From positions 1 through 52,793 of the forward strand of contig CANQCF010000004.1 in NCBI GenBank assembly GCA_947589505.1: DNA of 52,793 nucleotides, written 5' to 3'. The position numbers and the translations under genes were made by a program. The DNA comes from an uncultured Acetatifactor sp. Its GTDB lineage: Bacteria > Bacillota > Clostridia > Lachnospirales > Lachnospiraceae. Positions 16,012 to 25,397 of the stretch are shown here, piece by piece (the first letter of the stretch is position 1; each line of letters opens with the position of its first letter). The notes beneath the pieces were generated by a model. That model did not search any database, was not told the DNA's origin, and saw only the letters and a program-made list of their open reading frames with translations.

Positions 16012-17798
16012 AGTGGCGGAAGGTTCCAGAAGATCCAGGAGAATTTGTGAAAACGGAGAGAGGGCAGACAGGTGACAGGAAGATGGAAGGGGTAAGAAAC
16101 AAAACGGCAGCTGCAAACAGGTATGGCGGGAAGAAAGCGGAATGGGCGGTCTTTGTCCTTTTGGCAGTGTCATTTACGGTGGTCGCCTGTTTTCACGAGC
16201 CCTGGTTCGGAGAAGCGGAGGCCTGGCAGATCGCCAGGAGCGCAAGCATAAAAGAAATCTTGTTTCACATCCCGCATTATGAGGGGCATCCGCCTCTCTG
16301 GCATCTTTTGCTTGCTGTCCCGGCAAAGCTGGGGCTGCCCTATGAGCTGAGCCTAAAGGTCATAGCCGGGGCTGCTGCGCTTTGCAGCGGTTGGCTGATC
16401 CTGTTCCGGTCGCCGTTCCCGAGACTGGTCCGTATGCTGTTGCCTTTTCATTATTTTTTCTTTTACCAGTATGGGATTGTGTCAAGACCATACGGATACG
16501 CGGTGCTCTGTATTCTGCTGATGGCGCTGGCTTTCCGGGATAAAGACAGCAGACCCGGCCGCTTTGTCCTGGCTATGCTCTTTCTCTGTCTGTTCAGCGC
16601 CTATGGCATTGTGCTGGCGGGGGGTGTCTGCGCCGTGTGGGTCTGGGAGATCGCCCGGGAAAAAGAGTGGAGACTGCTTTCGAAGAATTTTTGGGGGGAC
16701 AGGCGGATCCGGCTGCTGATGATGCTTCTTGCGACGGCAGTACTGCTGATCCTGGAGATATTTCCGCGGTCTGATACTTATGCCGTTGTGGGCCGGGAGG
16801 GAAATCCTATCATTGAGAGACTGTTCTATACCTTTTTTTCCATGCTGCCGGACAGCATGGTGCTCACCCTTCTTGGGGGAGAATATTTTTTGAAATATAC
16901 TTCGTTCACCCTGTTAGGACTGGCCGGAAGCGCGGTTCTGGGGCTCGTTATGCTTCTCGTCATAGCTGCGGTTTCTTCCGGAAAAAATCTGCGGTATTTC
17001 CTGACGCCTTATTCCTTCTTTGCCGTCTTTTCGGCGCTGGTTTATTTTAACGCGCATCACATAGGGCTTGGACTGGCCTTTACGGTATTCTGGCTCTGGA
17101 CAGCCTGGGAGGATCCGGGCCGCTTGGGACTCTGGAACCGGGTAAAGAGCAGATGGAAAGGCCGTTTCAGGCTATCCGAGCAGGATCGGAAAAGCTTGGG
17201 AAAAGCCGGGACAGCGTTGGGCGTGTTATGCATGATCGTGCCGGTCTTCTGGACGATTATGTCCTCCTATCAGGATATCAGAGGGCCGTATTTCTTTGGA
17301 AGGGACGCGGCCGCCTTCATAAAGGAAAACGGACTGGAGGGACTCTCCATCATGGCGGAGTGGGACGTCTCAGAACCGGAGGAGGGGGAAGAGGAGGACG
17401 ACCCCTATGAGAATATGGACACCAATCTCATTAATTTACCGGTTTCTATCCTTCCCTACATGAAAAATATGACTGTGTGGAACATGAAGCCGGGAGAGCC
17501 TGGGAAAGGGTATGTGGAGCACCGTGTGGCGGGCGCGGAGGAAAACAGGGACGCGATAGCCGAATGGCGGGAGCATGAGATTCCGGAGATGCTGATCGGA
17601 GATGTGGACCTTGAAACGGTGTACGGAAAAGAGATTGCCGGGCAATATGTCAGAGTATATCGGATATGGCCTATCTATGCAAATATCTGGAAGGGGTATC
17701 TGCAGGAGGCAAATATGATTGACGGCAGTTTTCTCTACCTGCGGCAGGATCTTCTGGAAAAGTATGGGCTGGAACCCATAAAAAATGTTTCGTTTTAG
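16008..17798 (+). CDS. GT39/PMT-like membrane glycosyltransferase
   Basis: A 596-residue GT-C membrane protein starting at GTG 16008, which has AGGAAGG in front and overlaps the previous stop; an ATG at 16083 is an alternative. Helix one (about 45-65) is followed by EPWFGEAEAWQIAR, with the acidic catalytic-loop residues, and HYEGHPPLWH, typical of dolichyl-phosphate-mannose-type transferases. About ten helices run to residue 420, then comes a soluble extracytoplasmic C-terminal domain with an acidic patch (EEGEEEDDP). It probably transfers a sugar from a polyprenyl-phosphate donor. It forms a coupled pair with the upstream DUF6056-like gene. Confidence 0.75.
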   Translation: MKWRKVPEDPGEFVKTERGQTGDRKMEGVRNKTAAANRYGGKKAEWAVFVLLAVSFTVVACFHEPWFGEAEAWQIARSASIKEILFHIPHYEGHPPLWHLLLAVPAKLGLPYELSLKVIAGAAALCSGWLILFRSPFPRLVRMLLPFHYFFFYQYGIVSRPYGYAVLCILLMALAFRDKDSRPGRFVLAMLFLCLFSAYGIVLAGGVCAVWVWEIAREKEWRLLSKNFWGDRRIRLLMMLLATAVLLILEIFPRSDTYAVVGREGNPIIERLFYTFFSMLPDSMVLTLLGGEYFLKYTSFTLLGLAGSAVLGLVMLLVIAAVSSGKNLRYFLTPYSFFAVFSALVYFNAHHIGLGLAFTVFWLWTAWEDPGRLGLWNRVKSRWKGRFRLSEQDRKSLGKAGTALGVLCMIVPVFWTIMSSYQDIRGPYFFGRDAAAFIKENGLEGLSIMAEWDVSEPEEGEEEDDPYENMDTNLINLPVSILPYMKNMTVWNMKPGEPGKGYVEHRVAGAEENRDAIAEWREHEIPEMLIGDVDLETVYGKEIAGQYVRVYRIWPIYANIWKGYLQEANMIDGSFLYLRQDLLEKYGLEPIKNVSF

Positions 17799-17911
17799 GG
17801 AGGGCGTGTTCCCGGTTCGGTCTGTGTATCAGCAAGGCTTCAATGATGCGCTTTGCGCCGAGGCATTTGCTCATAGAATAGCACTGCGGCCGGTCGAACT
17901 GTGAAAAAAGG

Positions 17912-17940
17912 TTGCAATCTTTGGGTAATTGTAGTTAAAT
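17912..17940 (+). promoter_or_regulatory. sigma-A promoter
   Basis: TTGCAA at 17912-17917, 17 bases, then TTAAAT at 17935-17940. It lies 120 bases before the ACT-domain gene in the 17799-18059 gap. The leader after it contains no clear coding sequence. Confidence 0.5.
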
Positions 17941-18059
17941 AAAAGGGATATAGGTGAGACAGACCGGGGTTTTAATGAGTATGGGGCAGCGACCTGGGCA
18001 ATTCGGCAGACGCTTTTGAACTTGTTAAAGAACCTCAGCCGGCGGAAAGGACAGCGGTT

Positions 18060-18332
18060 ATGAAGAGAACGATTATCACGGTAGTAGGTAAGGATACGGT
18101 GGGTATCATCGCGAAGGTGTGCACTTATCTCGCGGAGAACGGAATCAATATTCTGGACATCTCCCAGACCATCGTGCAGGATTTCTTTAATATGATGATG
18201 GTGGTGGACACCGGTAAGAGCGAAAAGAATTTCGGAGACATGGCGGACGATTTGGAGAAGCTGGGCGAGGAGATCGGCGTGGTGATCAAGTGTCAGAAGG
18301 AAGAGATCTTTGACCAGATGCACCGGATCTGA
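18060..18332 (+). CDS. ACT-domain protein (UPF0237)
   Basis: A 90-residue single ACT domain: RTIITVVGKDTVGIIAKV at the N-terminus is the typical beta-alpha start, and GINILDISQTIVQDFF the ligand-binding turn. Such stand-alone ACT proteins bind amino acids or other small ligands and regulate partners. AAAGGA stands nine bases before the ATG. In many Firmicutes this gene directly precedes a DUF711 gene, as here with 203 bases between, so the two are probably functionally linked. Confidence 0.9.
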   Translation: MKRTIITVVGKDTVGIIAKVCTYLAENGINILDISQTIVQDFFNMMMVVDTGKSEKNFGDMADDLEKLGEEIGVVIKCQKEEIFDQMHRI

Positions 18333-18535
18333 CAGCGGAGGCGGCTTGAAAGGGAGAGCGTGCGGTTCATATGCCGGCGCGGTTTTGCAGAGGATATTGA
18401 TCCGGCGGCCGCGTCTGTCAGGAGCTTTGGGCCAGGGACAGAGAGCCGGGAGAGCGTCTCCCGGCGGGCTCCGCGGCGCATCGCGGAGAGAAGGACAGCC
18501 CTCCGGCTGTGGGATTTTTGGATGGAGGAAAGTTT

Positions 18536-19900
18536 ATGATCAGCATATATGAGGTTGTGGAGACCAACAATATGGTTGAGAAGGAGAACCTGGATGTGCG
18601 AACCATCACTCTGGGCATCAGCCTTCTGGACTGTATCGACAGCGATCTGAAGCTGTTGAATGAAAAAATTTACAATAAGATCTATCAGGCCGCAAAGGAC
18701 CTGGTGAAGACAGGCGAGGAGATCTCCCGGGAGTTTGGGATCCCCATCGTCAATAAGAGGATATCTGTGACGCCCATCTCCCTGGTGGGCGGGGCGGCCT
18801 GCAGAACCGTGGACGATTACGCGGGCATCGCCAGAACACTTGATAAGGTGGCCCATGAGGTCGGCGTGAATTTTATCGGTGGGTATTCCGCTCTGGTGAG
18901 CAAGGGGATGACGCCCGCGGATGAACTTCTGATCCGTTCCATTCCTCTGGCGCTCTCCACGACGGAGAGGGTGTGCAGTTCCGTGAACGTCGGCAGCACC
19001 CGCACGGGCATCAATATGGACGCCGTGAAGCTCATGGGCGAGGTCATAAAGGAGACGGCGGAGCGCACGAAGGAGCAGGATTCCCTGGGCTGCGCGAAGC
19101 TGGTGGTGTTCTGCAACGCGCCGGACGACAATCCCTTCATGGCGGGGGCCTTCCACGGCGTCACCGAGGCGGATAAGATCATCAACGTGGGCGTCAGCGG
19201 ACCCGGCGTGGTAAAGACCGCCCTGGAGAAAGTCCGGGGCGAAAATTTTGAAGTCCTCTGCGAGACCATTAAAAAGACGGCGTTTAAAGTGACCAGGGTG
19301 GGGCAGCTGGTAGCCCAGGAGGCTTCCCGGATGCTGAACGTGCCCTTCGGCATTGTGGATCTCTCCCTGGCGCCAACCCCTGCCGTGGGAGACAGCGTGG
19401 CGGATATTCTCTGCGAAATCGGACTGGAGTACGCGGGCGCGCCCGGCACTACGGCGGCGCTGGCTCTCTTAAACGATCAGGTGAAGAAGGGCGGCGTCAT
19501 GGCGTCCTCCTATGTGGGGGGCCTGAGCGGCGCGTTTATCCCCGTCAGCGAGGACCAGGGCATGATCGATGCCGTGTCGGCTGGGGCCCTTACATTGGAA
19601 AAACTGGAGGCAATGACCTGCGTCTGCTCTGTGGGACTGGATATGATCGCCATTCCCGGGGACACGAAGGCGTCCACCGTCTCCGGCATCATCGCGGACG
19701 AGATGGCCATCGGCATGGTGAACCAGAAGACCACAGCGGTCCGCCTGATCCCGGTGATCGGAAAGGATGTGGGAGAGACGGTGGAATTTGGAGGACTTTT
19801 GGGATACGCTCCCATCATGCCGGTGAACCCCTTCTCCTGCGAGGCCTTCATCAATCGGGGAGGCAGGATTCCCGCGCCCATCCACAGCTTTAAGAATTAA
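18536..19900 (+). CDS. DUF711 / PFL-family protein (UPF0210)
   Basis: A 454-residue protein from the ATG at 18536 with GGAGGA upstream; an earlier GTG at 18509 has no ribosome site. It matches UPF0210/DUF711, whose fold is related to pyruvate formate-lyase-like glycyl radical enzymes, but I see no glycyl radical motif. Conserved phrases include [36 protein letters not shown] and GFHG-like [22 protein letters not shown]. The reaction is not established. It is partnered with the ACT-domain gene. The 268 bases after it contain no gene that I can support. Confidence 0.88.
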   Translation: MISIYEVVETNNMVEKENLDVRTITLGISLLDCIDSDLKLLNEKIYNKIYQAAKDLVKTGEEISREFGIPIVNKRISVTPISLVGGAACRTVDDYAGIARTLDKVAHEVGVNFIGGYSALVSKGMTPADELLIRSIPLALSTTERVCSSVNVGSTRTGINMDAVKLMGEVIKETAERTKEQDSLGCAKLVVFCNAPDDNPFMAGAFHGVTEADKIINVGVSGPGVVKTALEKVRGENFEVLCETIKKTAFKVTRVGQLVAQEASRMLNVPFGIVDLSLAPTPAVGDSVADILCEIGLEYAGAPGTTAALALLNDQVKKGGVMASSYVGGLSGAFIPVSEDQGMIDAVSAGALTLEKLEAMTCVCSVGLDMIAIPGDTKASTVSGIIADEMAIGMVNQKTTAVRLIPVIGKDVGETVEFGGLLGYAPIMPVNPFSCEAFINRGGRIPAPIHSFKN

Positions 19901-20168
19901 GGGTTGGTTGTCCGGAAACCGGCCCTTATCCTAGGGCGGGAAGATTGTAAAGGCTGGCAAAAAAAGCACGGGCAGAAAGGCTGTAAGCACGGCGAAAAAG
20001 CATGAGCGGGATTCTGCGGCCGGCAGGGGAAGAACACGGGCAGAAGGATCCGGACAAAAGAAAAACAGAATAAACAGTGGAAAATTTAGAAGAAAATTAG
20101 AAGATAGTTAGAAGAAATCAGGAGGCCGCATTTCGGATAAGAGATCGGTTCCTGCTGGGAGGAAGAAT

Positions 20169-20651
20169 ATGGCGATACGAAATATACGGGAGCTGGGAGA
20201 CCCTATTTTAAATAAGACCTGCAAGGCGGTGACAGAGGTCACTCCCAGAATCCGGGAACTGATCGAAGACATGCTGGACACTATGTATGAGGCCAACGGC
20301 GTAGGTCTGGCTGCCCCCCAGGTGGGCGTCTTAAAAAGAATCGTGGTGGTGGACGTGACGGGACAGGATCCTTACATTCTGATCAATCCCAAAATCATAG
20401 AGACCTCCGGGGAACAGACGGGGCAGGAGGGGTGTCTGAGCGTGCCGGGAAAATGCGGCATTGTCACCCGGCCCGGTCATGTCAAAATAGAGGCTTACGA
20501 CGTGAATATGAAGCCTTTTCAGGTGGAGGGCGACGAACTGCTGGCCAGGGCCTTCTGCCATGAGCTGGATCATCTGGAAGGCCATCTCTATGTGGAGAAG
20601 GTTCAGGGACCGCTGAAGGACGTTGTCCCTGAAGAGGCGGAGGAAGAATAA
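20169..20651 (+). CDS. def: peptide deformylase
   Basis: A 160-residue metallo-enzyme that removes the N-formyl group from nascent proteins. All three family motifs are present: GVGLAAPQVG (motif 1, near 41-50), EGCLSVPG (motif 2, with the metal-binding Cys) and CHELDHLEGHL (motif 3, His-Glu-x-x-His). The length is normal for type 1 enzymes of Clostridia. def is normally followed closely by fmt; here the fmt start is 11.8 kb away because an AT-rich operon lies between them. Confidence 0.97.
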   Translation: MAIRNIRELGDPILNKTCKAVTEVTPRIRELIEDMLDTMYEANGVGLAAPQVGVLKRIVVVDVTGQDPYILINPKIIETSGEQTGQEGCLSVPGKCGIVTRPGHVKIEAYDVNMKPFQVEGDELLARAFCHELDHLEGHLYVEKVQGPLKDVVPEEAEEE

Positions 20652-20816
20652 CCAATTTCTTTTAGAACCGTTTTTGCATATGCAGGATCAGCAATCTTCG
20701 TCTGCTTATCGTTAGTCGATTTTTATCTGGCCGCAATATACAAGAAACGACCGGATGATGGCCGTGTCACAACGGGAGAGTATAAAAACTGGAGAAAGCA
20801 GATGAAGACTGAATGA
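20652..20816 (+). pseudogene. start-less reading frame directly behind def and in its frame
   Basis: Immediately after the def TAA and in the same frame, 54 sense codons run to TGA at 20814. The translation looks protein-like: a hydrophobic helix (TVFAYAGSAIFVCLSLVDFY) followed by a basic polar tail (KKRPDDGRVTTGEYKNWRK). No ATG, GTG or TTG occurs in this frame, so it cannot be an ordinary gene. It may be the 3' remnant of a small membrane-protein gene left by the rearrangement that placed the island here. Chance cannot be excluded for so short a frame. Confidence 0.35.
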
Positions 20817-20831
20817 TACATTATGTCATTC
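20811..20831. promoter_or_regulatory. 21-bp dyad, candidate operator of the injection-system operon
   Basis: GAATGATACA-T-TATGTCATTC is a near-perfect inverted repeat: eight of ten positions pair as Watson-Crick, plus one T-G pair. It lies just upstream of an AT-rich TATATATT (20848-20855) that could serve as a -10 without a good -35, and about 50 bases before the first island gene. A regulator binding here would sit in the -35 region. Confidence 0.4.
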
Positions 20832-20882
20832 AAATGGAGTAGATTTGTATATATTCTGTATTGAAAGGTGGGGGTATTTGAT

Positions 20883-22184
20883 TTGGGGAAAAAATATTTG
20901 AACAAAAATACCGAATTTCAATGCGGAAATGGGAACGCAGTGCGGTTTAAGCCACAGAATGGGGATTCCAAAGTAAAGATAAATGGAGCGGAGGCACTAT
21001 TAGATGACTGCTGTTTAAGCCTGATAGGTGTACCTAGCCCTGGACAGTGTAATTTATGCCCGAATCCTTCGACAGGAGTCCCTCCTGGACCCTGTAATGC
21101 GTTGACGATCAGGGGCACTTGGAATAATAATGCAAGGCTAAAGATTAGTGGGAAGGGCGCCCTGTCAAGCGGGTGTTCTATATTTTGTCCTGTAGGAGGC
21201 TCCATAAAACCATTTAAACCCACGATTATTGCCTTGAATGTTGACGATGAGGCAAAAGCTAAGGCTGCAAGTATCGGGCAGTATGGTGGAGAAAGCAATA
21301 CAGTGGATTCTGATACAGAATCAAATAATGAAACCGGCGTAGATGCGGGAAAAAACAATACGGAAGAACAGGAAATAGATACAGAACAGGAAAATGAGGA
21401 GGGAGAGGAAGATTCCGTTCAAGAAGTAGAATATGCGCTGTGCGATTACAAGAACTGCAGCAAAGCCAAGGAATGCAAATATCTGAAAGCAGCACATACG
21501 CTTAGGGAAACAAATGAAAGTAAAAATGCTGCGGAGTTAAAGGTCAATATGGGAAAGGACACCTTTGATCTTTATGCAGGTGATTGTTCTGCAATCGCTG
21601 CATTGCTATATGGGAGCTATATGTATAGCATTGCTCATCATCATATAGTGCCTGCAAACCAGTGCTTCAAGCCTTTTGCAGAAATAGTTAAACTTGCAAA
21701 TTACTATAATTACAATATTAACAAAGCTGAGAATGGAATCAGTTTACCTACCATGAATTTGGGATATGATAAACATCCGTTTGATGAGCGGAAAAAAATT
21801 TCCTTCAATGCCATGGAAAAATTAGGACGACAATGGCATAAAGGGGGACATAAGTATTCTTGCAAGATAAGCGCTGAGTTGGACAGTATCCTGCCTAAGC
21901 CTTTTAAACACTATAAAGATGCTGTAGATGCTGAGCTTACAAGTTTCCAAATAAGGTTGAACGATGATTTAAAATGCAGGGCTGATAATTATGGACAACA
22001 AGCCGCTGAGTTTACAAGAACGATGGATCATATTTGTGAAAGGATAGCAAAAAAACTTAGAAAATTTGAAGACAGCCCTCAAAAAGCATACCCGTTCTTT
22101 GTTTCGAAACTGGCATTCTATTTTGCATATCAGGAGGAGTTGAACGGATACGAAGAAGAGTTATTCGGAAAGGAGGATGGTTAA
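20883..22184 (+). CDS. PAAR-like (DUF4280) spike tip fused to AHH-type nuclease toxin
   Basis: I start at TTG 20883 (AAAGGTGGGGG eight bases upstream); a GTG at 20868 is possible. The protein is 433 residues. Residues 1-110 are DUF4280/PAAR-like: CGNGN, the Cys/Pro/Gly-rich CNLCPNPSTGVPPGPCN and GCSIFCPVGG give the cysteine pattern of a spike-tip cone. Residues 125-185 are an acidic linker, then a Cys cluster (CDYKNC, KECKYL). The C-terminal domain has AHHHIVP (251-257), NGISLP and WHKGGHKYS (318-326), the pattern of the AHH nuclease family (HNH/EndoVII fold). It is therefore probably a spike-borne DNase. The downstream gene encodes its likely immunity protein. Codon use is AT-rich compared with def. 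Confidence 0.75.
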   Translation: MGKKYLNKNTEFQCGNGNAVRFKPQNGDSKVKINGAEALLDDCCLSLIGVPSPGQCNLCPNPSTGVPPGPCNALTIRGTWNNNARLKISGKGALSSGCSIFCPVGGSIKPFKPTIIALNVDDEAKAKAASIGQYGGESNTVDSDTESNNETGVDAGKNNTEEQEIDTEQENEEGEEDSVQEVEYALCDYKNCSKAKECKYLKAAHTLRETNESKNAAELKVNMGKDTFDLYAGDCSAIAALLYGSYMYSIAHHHIVPANQCFKPFAEIVKLANYYNYNINKAENGISLPTMNLGYDKHPFDERKKISFNAMEKLGRQWHKGGHKYSCKISAELDSILPKPFKHYKDAVDAELTSFQIRLNDDLKCRADNYGQQAAEFTRTMDHICERIAKKLRKFEDSPQKAYPFFVSKLAFYFAYQEELNGYEEELFGKEDG

Positions 22185-22186
22185 TT

Positions 22187-22717
22187 ATGACAGAGTTTTA
22201 TACCATTGAGGCGTCAACTAATGTCGAGGAGTATGTCAGTGTAAAGGATGGGATGAAGGAATATGAAAAACACTGTCAAATGTCTGAATTTCAATATTTT
22301 AATGCTGATCCGATAAGGGTTGAGGTAGATAAAGACAGCGGGAAGATTTTTCAGGATTTTTTATATGATAAGGGAGTTCCTATTATTTCCGATGGCTTGA
22401 AGGCTTGTTTGGATGAACTTGGCGTTGACTATCTTTTGTATAAAAAGATTATTTTGACAAAAAAGCTATTGGGAAAAGAGGAATTATACTGGTTGGCCCT
22501 GCCGCAAAGAATTAACTGTTTAAATCGGGAGGCGAGTGATATAGATGAAGAACTCAATTTTGCCGACGAGATTGTCATTAACGAGGATAAGGTTGGCAGA
22601 TATGAGGTATTTAAACTTGCCGGGGTGACGAATCTGGATATTATTATTACCAAGAAAATTGCTGAAGTACTTAAGAAAAAGAATTTTATAGGTCTGCACA
22701 TAAATAAATTAAATTGA
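22187..22717 (+). CDS. Imm11/DUF1629-like immunity protein
   Basis: A 176-residue acidic cytosolic protein beginning two bases after the toxin stop. It has the layout of the DUF1629/Imm11 group: a conserved YDKGVPIISDGLKACLDELG (the 'piis..l...l' segment), a central YWLALPQRINCLN strand, and a C-terminal FKLAGVTNLDIIITKKIAEV followed by GLHINKL, typical of this family's ending. Such proteins neutralise polymorphic toxins. Its tight spacing with the AHH-bearing gene supports an effector-immunity pair. The family match is from memory; binding is inferred. Confidence 0.65.
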   Translation: MTEFYTIEASTNVEEYVSVKDGMKEYEKHCQMSEFQYFNADPIRVEVDKDSGKIFQDFLYDKGVPIISDGLKACLDELGVDYLLYKKIILTKKLLGKEELYWLALPQRINCLNREASDIDEELNFADEIVINEDKVGRYEVFKLAGVTNLDIIITKKIAEVLKKKNFIGLHINKLN

Positions 22718-22732
22718 CAAGGAGGGAAAAAC

Positions 22733-24949
22733 ATGGCTATGGAACCAATGGATGTGGTAAAGCAGACGGGAAAAACTATTATTTTCGAAGAATTTAATAG
22801 AGATGAAGATAAGATGAATCTTGTCACTTTACTCACCAGGGATGATGAGGAGATCGCCCCTGAAAAATTCAAGGAGGCTCTGATGGGAAGGGAGTCAGAG
22901 CTGGTTGTAGAGAGCTATGCAGATTTTGTTGAGAAGTTTTCACCGATTATTTACGAAACGGTAGTAAAAACTGAAGATGGATCTGCACGTTTTGTCTATG
23001 ATCTGGAAAAGCCAAAATATAATTGTACAAAGATTAAGCTTAAAGATCATGCGTTTTACAAAATGATCATGAATTTGATTGACCGAAAGGCAAACTCTGA
23101 TAAGGGCAATCTGGAATTTCCTTATGATGATTTAAAAAAAGCACTTTCTCCTGAGGCGGAAATGGAGGAATGCAAAAAGATCCGCAAAAACCTCCTTAGC
23201 AACACAAAAGAATACATGAAATTAACTGCAAGCGGGGAACCTAGTTCTGAAGCAGATAGATTTGCTCAAAATATTATGGCTTGTAGAGATAAAATTGTTG
23301 ATAAGTATCAGAATAAGAGTCCTCTTGCACTGTTGCCGCTGCTGATTGCTGACAAACAGAGCCAGATAGATAAGATGAAGGCGGCAGAAGAACCACAGGG
23401 GGGTTCGAGTGAAGTAAAGGCTATTCCTTGCAGCTACACATTTGATGATCATGGGAATTTACAACTAATTGAACAGAAAGACTCGGATGATGCCGTTACC
23501 GAGATTGTTCAGGAAGATGACGTTACTCAGCTTGTTAAGGTGGTGAAAGATGACTTTAGAGAGTCAGCGCCTGTAGCAATCAGAGATAATGCTTATGTTG
23601 CTGATCTGGTAGTTGATGTTTTTGTTCCTGGTGGCGGCGCTCAGCTTTCAATCCAGGATAGAGGAAAAATTGAGGCTGCAAAAAAACAACTACAGGATAT
23701 TTATTGCAGCAGCTTAGAAAGTTTTACTAAAGCTGTTGCTGCGGTTGTGGAGAAGTTTGCCGGAGTAAAGAGCTTTTTTGACCATGCATCATATGAGGGC
23801 AAACTACCCAGGGATGTATCTGTAATAATAGCGAACTGTAAGGTCGATGCCATTTTGAATGATGAGTTGGCAAAAAACAGATTTAAGCACTACTTTGGGG
23901 CATTGCGTGATGAAAAGGACGTAAATAAGATTTGGTTTGGAATAATACCGGCTATTTCGACAGGTGATGCTGTACAAGCGTCAACAAAAAAAGCTTCGGA
24001 TCCATTCGGAAAACGTTCGACAGATCATACATCAGAGAAGAAAGATGCATCAGGATTAATCGGATTGGATACGGCTAAGGAAATGTTGAAGCTTCTGGAG
24101 GAAGCTAAAATAATGACTTTTGTCAATTATAAGGCTGGAGAAAAGACGGGATTTATTGAACTTACTGATTCAAGAGTAAATCAATATAAGAAAGATTTTG
24201 AAAACGTACAAAGTGAATATGCGGTATTTGTGTACCCTAACTTTACAATTTTACCCAAGGAAAAGAATGCGGTAAAGATCGGGACGGAGTATCGACCTGA
24301 GGAAGATAGAGAAGTCGGAGCATTTATTACAATTCCGGGAATGTATCTCGATGCTTCCTATGTCGCTTGTGGGATGATGGTTGGAGTTCAGAATTATAAC
24401 CTCCTGAAGTCCAAAGGGTACAAAGTTAAACCTAAATATCCATGTGTTCGTTTTGACTTGGAAGACGCGGATAATTCAAAACGTGTAACAACGAAGTTAA
24501 ACAGAGAAACAACTATGGAGATGCAGAAGCAGGTCAAGGATACGATTATGGAAGATCGTTTCGGCTTTGTGTTTGCTGATAACAAAATTATATTCGACGG
24601 TAAAGTCCTGAATAATAGTTATGTAATTAATGCGCGAAGCCTTAAGCGGGATAATAATGGAAAATATAAGAGTTTATACAAGACACTGGTAAGGAATCTT
24701 GTTGATCAGCTTCTGAGAGCATCTGCTGAAAATGTCACAGATCAGATTGTAAATCAGTTTCTTATTGACTATGTTGATACTTGGAAACGCGATAACAAGG
24801 ATGAAGAAAGAAAGTATGCAAACAGAATACTTCTTAAAGGTGAAACGATTGAGCTTGATCCCGGAAAGCATAGATTGCTTGTTACTTACAACCAGGAACA
24901 GGAAGTATGGGAAGATATAGTTATTAATGATTCAGAAAGTGAGGTATAA
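22733..24949 (+). CDS. contractile sheath candidate (TssB/TssC-like, single polypeptide)
   Basis: 738 residues, starting after a strong AAGGAGGG. I assign it as sheath from its position between tip/immunity and tube genes, its size, and weak similarities. The N-terminal part has a VESYADFVEKFSP segment like the TssB 'F.P' region. The C-terminal half has FVYPNFTILP, ITIPGMYLDASYVACGMM and a final beta-rich handle-like region, resembling TssC. The middle (about 180-430) is helical and variable. In canonical T6SS the sheath is two proteins; here no second sheath gene is present, so one polypeptide may supply both. Without a profile search this remains an inference. Confidence 0.5.
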   Translation: MAMEPMDVVKQTGKTIIFEEFNRDEDKMNLVTLLTRDDEEIAPEKFKEALMGRESELVVESYADFVEKFSPIIYETVVKTEDGSARFVYDLEKPKYNCTKIKLKDHAFYKMIMNLIDRKANSDKGNLEFPYDDLKKALSPEAEMEECKKIRKNLLSNTKEYMKLTASGEPSSEADRFAQNIMACRDKIVDKYQNKSPLALLPLLIADKQSQIDKMKAAEEPQGGSSEVKAIPCSYTFDDHGNLQLIEQKDSDDAVTEIVQEDDVTQLVKVVKDDFRESAPVAIRDNAYVADLVVDVFVPGGGAQLSIQDRGKIEAAKKQLQDIYCSSLESFTKAVAAVVEKFAGVKSFFDHASYEGKLPRDVSVIIANCKVDAILNDELAKNRFKHYFGALRDEKDVNKIWFGIIPAISTGDAVQASTKKASDPFGKRSTDHTSEKKDASGLIGLDTAKEMLKLLEEAKIMTFVNYKAGEKTGFIELTDSRVNQYKKDFENVQSEYAVFVYPNFTILPKEKNAVKIGTEYRPEEDREVGAFITIPGMYLDASYVACGMMVGVQNYNLLKSKGYKVKPKYPCVRFDLEDADNSKRVTTKLNRETTMEMQKQVKDTIMEDRFGFVFADNKIIFDGKVLNNSYVINARSLKRDNNGKYKSLYKTLVRNLVDQLLRASAENVTDQIVNQFLIDYVDTWKRDNKDEERKYANRILLKGETIELDPGKHRLLVTYNQEQEVWEDIVINDSESEV

Positions 24950-24952
24950 GAG

Positions 24953-25387
24953 ATGAAGTACAGGTTGTGTATTGAAGGTGACAGCGGAAAGATTAATATT
25001 ACGAATCCGGATGTGATTAAGAAAATAAACATCAAGATCTCGCAGAGTGACAAGTCGGCAAACGACAGATCCGACCAGCTTTTTGGAGACTTGGTGATAC
25101 AGGGGCTGTTAAACGATAAGTCTCAGCAGGAAACAAAGGAAATATTTGAATGGTCTATGAAGACAGATAAGGCAAATGTTTATAAGACCGTTTCTATCCA
25201 GGTATATAATCAGGATGAGCTGCTGAGAGATTATTTTTTGAAGGATATGTATTGCACTAGCTATGAAGAGATTTTTGATGAATACCGGGACGGATCGGGC
25301 AGCGGAGCCGATTCTATAGGATCATTTATTTTGGAGATGAAACAGAGAAAAGGTTCGATAGAAACCATAGTAGTTTCCTGCGAATAA
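24953..25387 (+). CDS. Hcp-like tube protein candidate
   Basis: A 144-residue protein three bases after the sheath candidate. The beta-strand pattern, the central EIFEWSMKTDKANVYKTVSIQVYNQDE segment (split here by a surface loop) and the strand YFLKDMYCTSYEE followed by FILEMKQRKGSIETIVVS are what I expect of the Hcp/phage-tube fold. The length is close to typical Hcp (about 160). There is no signal peptide. Its place between the sheath candidate and VgrG is the usual order in contractile systems. Homologues are often misnamed in databases. Confidence 0.55.
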   Translation: MKYRLCIEGDSGKINITNPDVIKKINIKISQSDKSANDRSDQLFGDLVIQGLLNDKSQQETKEIFEWSMKTDKANVYKTVSIQVYNQDELLRDYFLKDMYCTSYEEIFDEYRDGSGSGADSIGSFILEMKQRKGSIETIVVSCE

Positions 25388-25397
25388 GGTAGTTGCC

